Assembly (NCBI GenBank): GCA_003508835.1
Contig: PUFA01000066.1
Span: forward strand, 4,154,001-4,218,000
DNA from: Eonycteris spelaea
Taxonomy: Eukaryota > Chordata > Mammalia > Chiroptera > Pteropodidae
Direction: 5' to 3'
DNA: 64,000 nucleotides
How positions within the stretch are numbered: the first letter of the stretch is position 1; the number at the start of each line of letters is the position of its first letter. Both the position numbers and the translations under genes were made by a program. Of this stretch, positions 24,468 to 34,475 are shown piece after piece. Below the pieces are notes generated by a model. It was not told the DNA's origin. It saw only the letters and a list, made by a program, of their open reading frames with translations, and made no database searches.

Positions 24468-27183
24468 GATTCAATTTTACTGAATAATGTTTGCAACAGC
24501 ATATGAATAACAGCTTTTGGGTGAAAGACAACATTTTAAAAATGTCATTCTTTTCATGAGCTCATTAGTCACATTGATGCAATTCTAATTGAAATCCTCA
24601 AAATGTTTTCCTTTTCTGGGTGGGGGGGCGGTACCGGACAAAATGACAGTTCATTTGGAAATTGGAATATCTCAGACCGTCTAAGAAATTTTGGAAAAGC
24701 ATAGCTAGAGGAAAGCTTTGTAAGTCTACAGCTATTACAGCTTATCTTCAAATATAATCAAAACAGTGATATTGACAAACCAGAGAAGCTATAAGACAAA
24801 CCAGATCCCAGAAATAGATCCAAGTCTACTGGGGAACATCATCTAAAGGTGAAATTAAGATCTCAGTTTCCAAGGAACGTATAGTTTGTTTAACGGAAGG
24901 TCCTGATTCTATGTGGGCACCCAAACTCGTAGAGGACGCAGTAACATATGCATGGCTACAGGAGATGCTAACTGAAAACAATACGAACAATAAAAATATT
25001 AAAGGCAAAACGCTCAGGAGAAGGAGGACTTTTTAAGAAAACACAGGAGCACAAATTAAGCGATAGAAGAATCCAACTGCACAGAAAGACGGTTAATTTT
25101 AGACAGAAACGACACCGTTAGAAAAGTCGAAAGACAAAGAGGGGAGAGAAGTCAGCGATATGTGACAGACAAGGGCTTGCAGATAATTGGCTAGATTTTT
25201 GATAATTCTGCATATAGTAGTTAACTGCAAGGAACATGTTTTACTGTTTTTAAAAAATCCAAATGTGCATTGTGTGCATGTATATGCAAGTATGTGGATG
25301 TCTATGCCTATGTATTTATGAAGGTAGCCAGCTAAGTGGAGATATAAAGATATAAAAAGAAATATAGCATATAAAAAGGAAATAGTATGTTCAATTCAAC
25401 CCAACTCTTAACCAGAGTGAAAACATACATAGTCATAAGCATAGAAAAAAAAGATAGAAGTCCATTAAAATGGTCACAATTTTTTACATCTGGGTAGTAT
25501 GATTATTAGTGACTTGACTTTTTTCCTAAAAATACAATGTTTCTTATATTTTTTATCTTGAATACACATTACATTAGTCATCAGGAATAAAATCTTTTAA
25601 AAGTTGATAAAAAGGGATACTCTGGGAAAGAAGTAGAAAAGACATTTTCCAGCTAAAATTAAATAGCCGAATAGCTTCCTAAAGAGCTGCAAGCAATAAT
25701 TCTAAAGCAATGACATTAAAACACTGACACAGGACACTATAAGCTTTCTCGATTCTTGCCAAACCGTAAGTTAACGAAATCAGAATTACCACTGCTGATA
25801 TGAAAATAAGAAGTTCTGGCAAAGGACAGGGGGAGTTATCAGAATTGTGTTCAAATATCAAAGATGAATAAAGAAAAGAGACCAAACCCAGCACACTCTG
25901 TATCCATTTCCAGGGCGGCTGACTTTTCATTTCCAACAAGCAAGGCTTCCAGCTCACCATGTTGAATATTTCCTTAGTTTCTCATATATCTTTTAGGTAA
26001 GGGGTGAGCTGAGCTGCATGAGAACTTTAATAAGTTTAGGGGTTAGGTAAGTAAAAGTGCATGAAAGCTGGTAAAATTGTTATCTATGTGATCTCATAAA
26101 CATTTTAAATATACTTCTCTCACAAGAGTAACCTCCCCTTCTTACCAATTTTTGCTGACACTCTGTGAGAGCATGTTTCGTTCATTCAATATTTTTTAAG
26201 AGCCCACCCTGAGTTGAAGATCATGCTAGAGGCTGGAAATCAGAGATACTAAAACAAGACCCTGGTTCTGGTCTTTGGGTATTAACACCTGTAATCCTAG
26301 CTTGCTCTCTGGCGCGCCACCTACTGATCAAACAGCACTTCCATTCAAAACAATAAAATTTGAATTTCCCACTTCCTCAGTACAGTCAGTATGCTTTGAG
26401 GAAAACCTAGGTATTTTCCCCCGTCCCACTCATTGGTCCCTGGACTGCACATATTTTAACATCTAAAACAATGGCATCTTAGAAAACTCCGTCTCAAAGG
26501 TTAGTAGGAATGTATCATTTTGCATTTCAACAGGAATGTCTGGTTCGTCAGTATGAAGTTTCAAAAATGAAAACGATAGGTCACTTTAAGCACCATATGT
26601 ATTTAATATGACTGTTAAGGAGCTAAGACGTTTGTATACTATTTATGAGCGGACTAAAAACCTTTGCTTCCTTAAGTTCTCTTTAATTATATAATACACC
26701 TTTCAACCCCAAATCATACTAAAGAATCATTAACATTCAGATATTTTAATCATATATCAATTTATTAAGAAACCATTCCTTTCTTTCTCATTAGCATTAA
26801 ACTTTTTTGGGGGGGAGAGTGTCAAATACCCATGTAACAGTATGCAGAAAATGGTCCTTCATGCCAATAGATTCATATCCACGTACCAAAACACGCACGC
26901 CTCAAACTCTGGGGGTCTTTCAGAATGGGGATTAAGAGAGGCTGGGAAGTACCATCTACTACACAAATTTAACGAGACTGAAAAAACCCCTTTATTAGAG
27001 TTGGGAAATCAAGCTGGAAACAAACAAATGTATTTACTCCTCGATGTGTTTAATTCCAACCCTTGATCAGAATCGTCTTGGTAACAGGTGAGATTCTACA
27101 ACAGGTGCAGCCCGCTGATTCAGAGGTGGTCTCGGAGTTATCACAGCGTTAAAAAATTAAAGTAAGCGGTAAAAAAATTACAA

Positions 27184-27189
27184 TTTATT
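27184..27189 (-). terminator. ZFP64: Candidate ZFP64 polyadenylation signal (AATAAA)
   Basis: TTTATT on plus reads AATAAA on minus, about 134 nt past the ZFP64 stop codon. It would give a short 3' UTR. Other AATAAA hexamers lie farther left (for example around 26990), so longer transcripts are possible. Confidence 0.5.
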
Positions 27190-27322
27190 ATGGGGGGGTG
27201 GTGTGTGTGTGTTTCACGACAATCCTTAAAAACTTCAGGGGCGAATCTCTTACAGAATTCTTTTTTTGACGTCCTTTTTGTCACATCTCACCCCGCCCCC
27301 CTCCCTTCTTGTTGTTTGAGCA

Positions 27323-28597
27323 CTAATCCGGTATGGAATCCGCTGGACAGAGCAGAGCTGGATGGGTCCCCCTTGCATGATGGGGTACGCCCTTGGGTAA
27401 TTCTTGCTGGGAGGAGGAAGAGAATATAGGTGTGGCCGTGGTGGCCACAGCGATGTTCTGGCCTCCGTCGCTCACCACAGTCACTTCGGCTGTCCCCTCC
27501 TGGATCAGGGCGTTAAGGCCTTCAAAGTCAGTGCAAGTGATGCCCGAACTGGTGATAAAAGTCTGGCTTCCAGCACTTCCTGGGGGCCGCCAGGGCAGTG
27601 GGGATGAGAGTCTGGTGCAGAGTGGCCCCGTCCGCCTGGTCGTGCGTGGTCAGCAGCACGGCCGGCTGGGCCATCGCGCCCGCCTCGCCGGGACACCCCG
27701 AGGACTGAGGAGGGGCGATCAGATTGACCTGGCGCAAGATCTGCAGCCGACTGTTCCCGGGGAGCTCCTCTGGCGTTCTGGGCCACCAGGGCGGGTGGCA
27801 CGATGTTCACGGCGGCGGCCGCAGCCTGGACAATGGTGTTCGCCGGGGGCCCCTGATGGCCCACGATGATTTTGACTCTCCCCTCGCTGAACTGGGGCAC
27901 TTGGCTGGGCTGCAGCGGCACCTGGAGGTGCCCCACCGTGAGGGGCGCGGCCGGCGGCTTGCCGGGGTCGATCTGAAACTGGAGGACGGTCACGTCCGAG
28001 TTCTTATTGTCCCCGTACTCGCTGTGCTGCCTCTTGTGGCTGCGGAGCGAGCTCCCGCATGAACGAGGCATCGCACCTATCACAGTGGAAAGTCTTCTTG
28101 GCGTCCAGCTTGGCCACCTGCCGGCTGCTCTGGCGGCCCGAGTCTTTCCTCTCCGAGGCCTCGGTCTTGACCACGTCCCCGTGGAACTTCTTCATGTGCT
28201 TGCTCAGGTTGCTGGCTGCTTGGTGTCGAAGCTGCAGTAGCTGCACTTGAAGGGGCGGTCGGTGCGGTGGATGCGCTCGTGGATGCGCAGCGCCGCCTTG
28301 CTGGAGCAGGAGTAGCTGCACTCGGAGCACTTCTCCGGGTGCTCCGACTGGTGCACCCGGCTGTGCTTGCGCAGGGTGGCTTTGCTGTCACCCAGGAAGT
28401 CGCAGTGCGGACACTTGAAGTTGTTCCCGCTGTGCTTGATGCGGATGTGCGACTTGAGGTTGCCCTTCATGGTGCAGCGGACATTGCAGAACTCACACTT
28501 GAAAGGCTTCTCCCCCGAGTGCACGCGCATGTGCCTTTTCAAGTCCGAGCTGATTTTGAACTTGGCGCTACAGAGCCAGCACTGGAAGGGGCGTCCC
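27323..28597 (-). CDS. ZFP64: ZFP64 exon 6 (terminal coding exon), frame disrupted by indels
   Basis: Acceptor TTGACAG at 28604-28598; stop TAG at 27325-27323 after PADSIPD. Encodes six C2H2 fingers in order: QCWLCSAKFKISSDLKRHM, KCEFCNVRCTMKGNLKSHI, KCPHCDFLGDSKATLRKHS, KCSECSYSCSSKAALRIHE, KCSYCSFDTKQP..LSKHM, HCDRCDASFMRE..LRSHK. A Gln/Val/Ala-rich C-terminal region follows (GHLQVPLQPSQVPQFSEGR, NTIVQAAAAAVNIVPPALV) and then the conserved acidic tail. Relative to ZFP64 the frame breaks at about 28588-28591 (-1 in a C run), 28213 (-1), 28051 (-2), 27774 (+1), 27574-27591 (-2) and 27370-27390 (net -3 from two sites). Homology resumes at once after each break, as expected for sequence errors, though true disruption is possible. 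Confidence 0.93.
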
Positions 28598-28869
28598 CTG
28601 TCAACACAAGGTGAGGTTCGATAAGAACAGGCAGGCAACAACCACAGCGGATCCCCCCGAAGCACACATCAGAAAATCGCTTACACCAAGGCGGCGGGTG
28701 GAGACCTTCTACCTGCAGCTCCCAGCAGCCCCTGGGAGGAAAAAAAAAGGGGGGGGTGGGGGGCGGGGCGGGGCTTCTCTTCTCTCCCCAAACCTAAACC
28801 ACCAACCACCGCATGCTTGGTGCGCACCACCTTTACAAAACCCAGAAGAACAACGGAGTTGAAAAGAGC

Positions 28870-29380
28870 TTTTTAATTGTCCCCAATAAAGTAAGGCTTG
28901 TGAATATACTTCGCATATTCTTTAAGAGCAATTACGCTATCGTTCATAGAGCTCACGCGACAACTCTGCCAGGTAAGGGTTCGCAGGTGTACGATTTTGC
29001 ATAATCCATCGATTTCGATTGCGTTACCTGCTGTAACAGATTGAAGGGCGCATTTTCAAATCCGCCAGCTCCATGCTCACTCATCAGAATATTCTCTTTA
29101 CAAGGACTGAAATGCCCAGTTTATACTTTATGCAGATTTTTATTAACGAAGACGAGTTTATTGCGCAAACTTTATTTATCCCACATTGCCAGCTGCGTTC
29201 TTTACTGGTGAAGTTACAAAATCCAGCTGCTTGATTTTTTTTTTTAAATTTCTAAATTCGTATTCGCTGAAAGATGAGCAGGGAAACTGAAATTGCAAAC
29301 ATCTGAATGGATGCGATAATCCCAATTTATTTCATCAACGCATGACAAGTCCAAATTATCTAAGGCACTGTGAATTCAAG
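28870..29380. promoter_or_regulatory. Possible conserved noncoding element in ZFP64 intron 5
   Basis: No interspersed repeat is recognisable over about 500 bp. AT-rich sequence nonetheless keeps many CpGs (TTACGCTATCGTTC, CACGCGACAAC, CATCGATTTCGATTGCG, CGAAGACGAGTTTATTGCGC) and several TAAT/ATTA homeodomain-type cores. CpG retention in AT-rich intronic DNA is common in conserved developmental enhancers. This is inference only. Confidence 0.35.
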
Positions 29381-29884
29381 CATCTTGGGGATCCCGCCCG
29401 ATTGGGGACCCCGTAAAAAAATAATGAGCTAGCATTCTTCGGCGCTTCTGGGATGGCAGGCCCTCTGCCAAGCACTCCCCAAGGACGGCCTTGCTGGATG
29501 CTCCCCACATCCCCATGAGGAAGGCACTATTATCAAATGTGATTCTTAACACTACTGTACAAATGAGGAGACTGAGGCCTAGACAGACCACGGACCACCC
29601 AGGGGTATGGGTGGCTTGGGAGCAGTGGCTTGGACTTCAGGACTCCAGCTGGACTCCAGAGCTCCAAAGCTGGTATTCTTAGACGCTAGGTGATTATCTG
29701 TCTTGGGCATCAGTCCGAAGAGCAGGGTCGTGTTCCAGCTTTTTGGTTTAAGGCCTAACACGGCACCATGAGCTGCTTCATACACGCCATTAACGATGAG
29801 GGGAGCAAAGTTAACAAGCTTTGAGATGACTGAGGAGTTCGGTATGACTAATACCACCAAGACCATGCACACTGAACTCTAGAG

Positions 29885-30098
29885 CAAGGAGTGGTAGGCT
29901 AGAGACCATGGGATAAGTCCGGCCCACAGCTTGTTTTTATAAATAAAGTTTTATTGGACTACAGCCACACCCATTTATTTATGTGTTGTTTATGTCTGCT
30001 GTCAAGCAGAGTGAGCAACTGTGACAGAGACTGTCCGGCCTACACAGCCTAAAATATTTACTCCCTGGCCCTTTACAGAAAAAGGTTGCTGACTCCTG
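29885..30098. mobile_element. MER20-type hAT element
   Basis: Contains AAATAAAGTTTTATTGGACT, CAGCCTAAAATATTTACTCC and CCTTTACAGAAAAAGGTTGC, and ends CTGACTCCTG. The flanks CTCTAGAG and CCTTAGAA match at 5 of 8 positions, so the duplication is decayed. Confidence 0.88.
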
Positions 30099-30630
30099 CC
30101 TTAGAATGTTCATTTTAACCTTTTTACATAAACAACGCCTTTTCTCCATGGACCCTTTCTCAGAATAATGTTTAAATACACAAAGTAAAGTAAACAAAAA
30201 TAAAAATCAATAGGAATACAAAAGAAACTAATTATACTGAAAGTTATTAAAAAATAAAAAATTTGTGATATGACAATGTATGTACTTTATGAATACATTA
30301 AATAGTAAGATCTAGCGGCGGGTCTAGTAACTACAATCATTTCTAAATAGCGAAGACTGTAAAAGATATTTTGACCTCATGCAACACCTGTTAGGAAAAG
30401 ATCTGTGATTTCTACTGGAAACAAGTTCACATGCACTGTTATTGGTTGCCTATTTTCTTAATTAAAGACACATCAAATTTCAGTACAGGTCAGTGAAAAC
30501 GAAGATGTAAATTTTTTCCCATCCAAGTTTGCGGATCTCCTAAATTCTATTCAAGGATGCTCTCAGCTCCAGAACGTTCTATTAGGTTTTCCCATTACCT
30601 CCCCGCCCAAATTAGTGACAATCTTTTGCT

Positions 30631-30649
30631 TTTTTTTTTTTTTTTTTTT
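30631..30649. repeat. Poly(T) run
   Basis: About 19 T residues in intron 5, with no attached retroposon that I can recognise. Confidence 0.85.
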
Positions 30650-31394
30650 AAGCAGCCAGCAGAGGTGAAACCTAGAAAAGCAGATAACCAAACCTTACGG
30701 CTGAGCTGCAGAGATGAACAACTCTATTGACATGGACGTAAAGGGGTTAAAATCCCTTCGTCATCTTTTCCCCCCTTTAACCATAGACTTGTTTCTTAAA
30801 TGACGTATACCGGTCAGTCCCAGTCCCACTGGCCCAAAAGCTCCCCAATGCTAATGACCACGTTCGTTCCTGACTGCTACGTGCACCCCAGGGTCCAGAT
30901 GTAGGGGCGACTTGATGGATGTGGTTGAATCAGTCAGAGACTGCATGTTTAAGCGGACAGATCTTTCTGGGTTTAGGTTGCTACTAAGACGGTTGACGGC
31001 ACAGTCGATCAAAGCGAAGAAAAGGCAAAAAGAAAATCCTATTAATTTTACAATTCATAACATTTTTTAAGTGCTACGGATTGAAAAAGGGAGATGGACA
31101 TTCCACAGAGATATGGCACAAATGGCACTCAGATTTTTAGAAAATGCACCTTTTCTAGACCCGTTAAAGATGCTACTATAAATGGTAAGTTCGTCCTTTT
31201 AAGTCAAAATGAGTCTGAACCGCTTTCATAAATGAATCCTTCAGCTAACGGGCTGTGGAGAATTCCGAGGAAAATCAGTTGGGCATCAGTTACGTCAGTG
31301 TCTTAACTTGCTGTAGTAGATACAAAAACGTCCCCACATCTCCACCCCATTCCTCCTTAGAGCCATGGCTTCTGCATTGTATGGCACCATGCTC

Positions 31395-31810
31395 CTGACC
31401 GGGGCAGGATGACCGGTCGTGACCTCAGACAATAGGTTCAAGCACGTCATTGGATGTGGCCGATGGTGTGTTACGCAGACTCGACACCAGTAATAGCTTG
31501 ACCCTGGAGTCTGCTCGCTTGCGCCTCTGCCATCCATGAGAAGGTCAAGCCTGACCCAGGCCGCTGGTCCCAGGAAGAGGGTGACAGATACGTGGAGCAG
31601 AGCTGGAGTACCGCAGCCAAGGCCAGGGGACAGGTGGCCTGCAGCCAGCAGATTCTCAGACTCCTGAGCCCAGTCAAGGTCAGCAGACTTGCTCAGATGA
31701 CACCCAGCTAAGAATCCCCAACGTGTGGACAGAAAAGGCATGTTGTTGTATCCACTGAGGTTATTTTGTTTTTGTTTTTGTTTGTCACACTGCATAACTG
31801 TGACAATAGA
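31395..31810 (+). mobile_element. MLT1-like LTR remnant
   Basis: The 3' part has CTCAGATGACACCCAGCTAA, ACTGAGGTTATTTTG and CACACTGCATAACTGTGACAATAGATC, resembling MaLR LTR ends. A GC-rich core repeats CAGCCAAGG/CCAGTCAAGG motifs, as at 33360-33480. Boundaries are approximate. Confidence 0.6.
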
Positions 31811-33099
31811 TCACTGATAACAGATATTGGTACTGAGACGTGGAGAACTGCCACCATGGAAAGCTAAAACACACAGCTCTGGCTTTGGGACTGGGTAGCA
31901 GGCAGGGGCTGGAAAAGTGGCAATGCACACTATGGGACGGAAGACGTTTGCTGAAACTGTCACCTGACGTAACTCAGAAGATAGAAAATACACCTCTTGG
32001 ATCTGGGCCTGACCAAAGAGATTGATTCTACACAGAACAGTGAAAATGTCTTGCCGGCTGCACAGCATCAGGTACCACAAGAAACAGACAAACTCAGAAA
32101 AAAAAAAACCAAAGAAAGAAAGAACTGGCTGTTGTTTTCTAACTGGAATTTAGAGAGAATACAGAGAACCAAAGATGTGCAGGGTTAAAGTTTCTCATCT
32201 CCAACCAGCAGGTTTGCAAAGTAAGACAGAAGTCTGGGGACAAAGGTCATGTCCAGGGAAGTGATCACAGGGGGAAGATCGAATGACAGATGATGGGTGT
32301 GGATGTGAGGCTTTCCTTAAAATCTCCAAAAGAATGAAGTTGGTGCCAAGTAGGTTCTCTCTGCTGGACAGGGACTTCCAAAAGTCTCAAGGGATTCAAC
32401 CCACAGAAGATTTTGTGCCAAAAGTGCTTAAAATTGAGTTTAAAAGACAGGCAAGTCCCCAAAAGAAGTGTGGATGTAGCTTTTGCCACACGGATACACA
32501 GGAAACTAACACAGTTTCTAAGGTAGCTCTGCCAGCAAAGCCGTCGCCAACTGGACTAAAACGAAATCTAAAAAGACCCCCACGTTTCGGCGGACAGGAA
32601 GCCATGCTAAAAGCTGCCCAAAGGTGCCTTTTCCACTCCTTTTTCTGAAGTGGTACGGAAGGTGATGGAAAGGATGGTCCAGTAGACAGTTAAGAACCAG
32701 AGGCGGAGCCAAGGCCTAATCCAAGAACCGTTCCCTGTCCACGAGGGGAGGAGGAACGGGAGGACCTGGGAACATCTGTCCAGAGGGGTTTCAGAATTCG
32801 TGGATTAGTGACTGCCAAGTGCCTCCTGTTCCTTCTCTTTTGAATAGCAGGATTATTGTAATTATCCTGACTATTTCACCACTGTACATTAGGAGTGTGG
32901 GGACAGACAACTCGTCTTTTTACTTCAAAATTCCCAGAAGCCATATCTAGACCTGATGGGAATCACAACATCCTGGTCTTTAGTTTAAGCCGGAGACCAT
33001 GATTGGATGCAATTCGTGGGGGTCTTGGGAGGGCGTGAATGCATTTGCATGACAGAGATGTGATCATGGTAGGGTGGACTGTTGATGTTTGCAAAAATG

Positions 33100-33800
33100 A
33101 CCCCAATTCTTTACCCCTCCTCATATCTCTGGCCCTTGCCATGTACCCTTGTGGTGATTTCTCATTGTGGGTGAGCTTATCCCTATTCCTTGACACCAGG
33201 CCCAAATTATAACTTGCTTTAGCCAACAGAATGCAAGCAGAGGCTTGACATGGGCTTTTTACTGAGGCGTGTTTGTGTGTTCCTCTGCCGCTATCGTGAG
33301 GACAAGCCTGGTACGGCCACGGGTCCCAGAAGAAGAATGAGATGTGTGGGTCAGAGCCAGACTGCCCAGCCAAGGCGAGTGGACAGCTCAGTGGCCCACA
33401 GCCAGCAGACCCCCAGCCAAGGTCAGCGGACGCCCAGCATTCACCACACATCCAGTGAAGCCCAGCCAAGATCAACAGAGTTGTCTAGACCAGTGGTCCC
33501 CAACCTTTTTGGCACCACGGACCAGTGCTCCTGTGAGAATCTAATGCCTGATGATCTGAGGTGGAGCTGAGGCGGTAATGCTGGCGCTGGGGAGTGGCTG
33601 CAGATACGGCTTCGCCTGCCCACGGCTCACCTCCTGCTGTGCGGCCTGGTTCCTAACAGCCACGGACCGGTGTGGGACCCTTGGTCTAGACAGCCCCTGC
33701 TGCCCTGAAGTATGTGAGCAATAAATACTTATAACATGCCACTGAGGTTTTGTGGAGGTTGTTACACAGCATCGTTTTATCAATAGCTAATTGATACACT
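33100..33800 (+). mobile_element. MLT1-like LTR interrupted by a hAT element
   Basis: The left part (ATTCTTTACCCCTCCTCATA ... CCCAGCCAAGATCAACAGAG) and right part (AATAAATACTTATAACATGC, CACTGAGGTTTTGTGG, GTTACACAGCATCG, AATAGCTAATTGATAC) form one MaLR-type LTR. They are separated by the hAT insertion at 33491-33683. Confidence 0.7.
33491..33683. mobile_element. Nested MER1-group hAT element with perfect 8-bp target-site duplication
   Basis: Starts CAGTGGTCCCCAACC and ends GGGACCCTTG, giving inverted termini CAGTGGTCCC and CAAGGGTCCC. The interior matches MER1/Charlie-type sequence (AATCTAATGCCTGATGATCT, CTCACCTCCTGCTGTGCGGC). It is bounded by GTCTAGAC at 33483-33490 and 33684-33691. Confidence 0.9.
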
Positions 33801-34227
33801 TGCCACAAAGAAAATACACGTAATTTGTTAAGTTACCCACTCTGCTGAGTTTTCCCAGCAAGCCGTCCCACGCTGAACTAATCAGAATATACTTAAAAAT
33901 GAGTGAAATGCCTGACCGACCATCATGCAGCAATGTCTTAAAAATGCATTGTTTAGAGTTCTGTTTCATTGAGCCCACCTCTTCAATTAAATCCGAAGGA
34001 GTAAGTTATAAAGTTCCGTAAAGAGACACATATAGTTATAAACTTGACATTTTCCCCTATTTGCCTGAGACAGGCAGTTCCGGGCAGATGAAAGGCAACG
34101 CTGCCTAACAACGGACGGCCCAACGCCCCCGATTCACTTACTTCGCGCTGTGGCTGAGTACTTTAAGGTGCTTAGGGTAGAAGCAGTAGGAAGTTAGGAG
34201 CACAGAGCGAGACCACGAGGGACTCAC

Positions 34228-34475
34228 CTGTGTGGGACCGGAGGTGGACGGTGAGCTGGCTGGAGTTGCGGCTGGCGTAGGGGCAGATCTGGCATTTAAA
34301 GGGCCGCTCGTCGGAGTGTATCCGCAGGTGCTTGTTGAGGCTGCTGCTGTCCGCCGCGGCGTAGTCACACGTCTTACACTTGTAGGGCTTCACGCCGGTG
34401 TGGCACCGCATGTGGGTCTTGAGCTTGTCCTTCCGGCTGAAGCACTTGCCACAGACGTCACACTTGTGGGGTCTC
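34228..34475 (-). CDS. ZFP64: ZFP64 exon 5 (three zinc fingers), 4-nt deficit at its start
   Basis: Acceptor TTTGAAG at 34482-34476; donor GTGAG begins at 34227. Encodes three C2H2 fingers: KCDVCGKCFSRKDKLKTHM, KCKTCDYAAADSSSLNKHL and KCQICPYASRNSSQLTVHL, with TGVKPY and SDERPF linkers. Frame is lost at the 5' edge. The conserved junction HTG-DKPHKC would need four more bases between GAGAC and CCCAC (near 34468-34471), and no alternative AG restores the phase. All fingers downstream are intact in their own frame. Read literally, this break would truncate the protein before any of the main fingers. Confidence 0.93.

Larger units (their letters stand above)
21682..27180. other. AT-rich intergenic region with decayed L1
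   Basis: A-rich on the plus strand for over 4 kb. 22900-24130 contains fragments resembling L1M ORF2 in the sense direction (GCGGGTTTATTACAGAAAAA, ACATTTCAATGCAGGACCAA, TTAAAAGTAGC). A short tandem duplication lies at 23931-24053 and a TA microsatellite at 24402-24464. 25650-27180 has no confident element. No C2H2-coding exon is visible, although human ZFP64 has an alternative terminal exon set downstream. Confidence 0.55.
28598..34227 (-). other. ZFP64: ZFP64 intron 5
   Basis: Donor GTGAG at 34227 and acceptor CAG at 28600-28598. It holds a GC-rich G-run stretch (28740-28780), a repeat-free CpG-retaining stretch at 28870-29380, MIR/L2-like sequence at 29440-29590, a MER20 at 29885-30098, MLT1-type LTRs at 31395-31810 and 33100-33800, and a hAT nested in the latter. 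30190-31290 and 31850-33050 show nothing recognisable. Confidence 0.85.

Noticed and set aside
27393..28062. Plus-strand frames opposite ZFP64 exon 6
   Set aside because: They are antisense shadows of the finger-coding sequence.
27323..28597. Processed ZFP64 pseudogene
   Set aside because: Introns with consensus splice sites and a CpG-island first exon are present, so this is the parental locus, whatever the cause of the indels.
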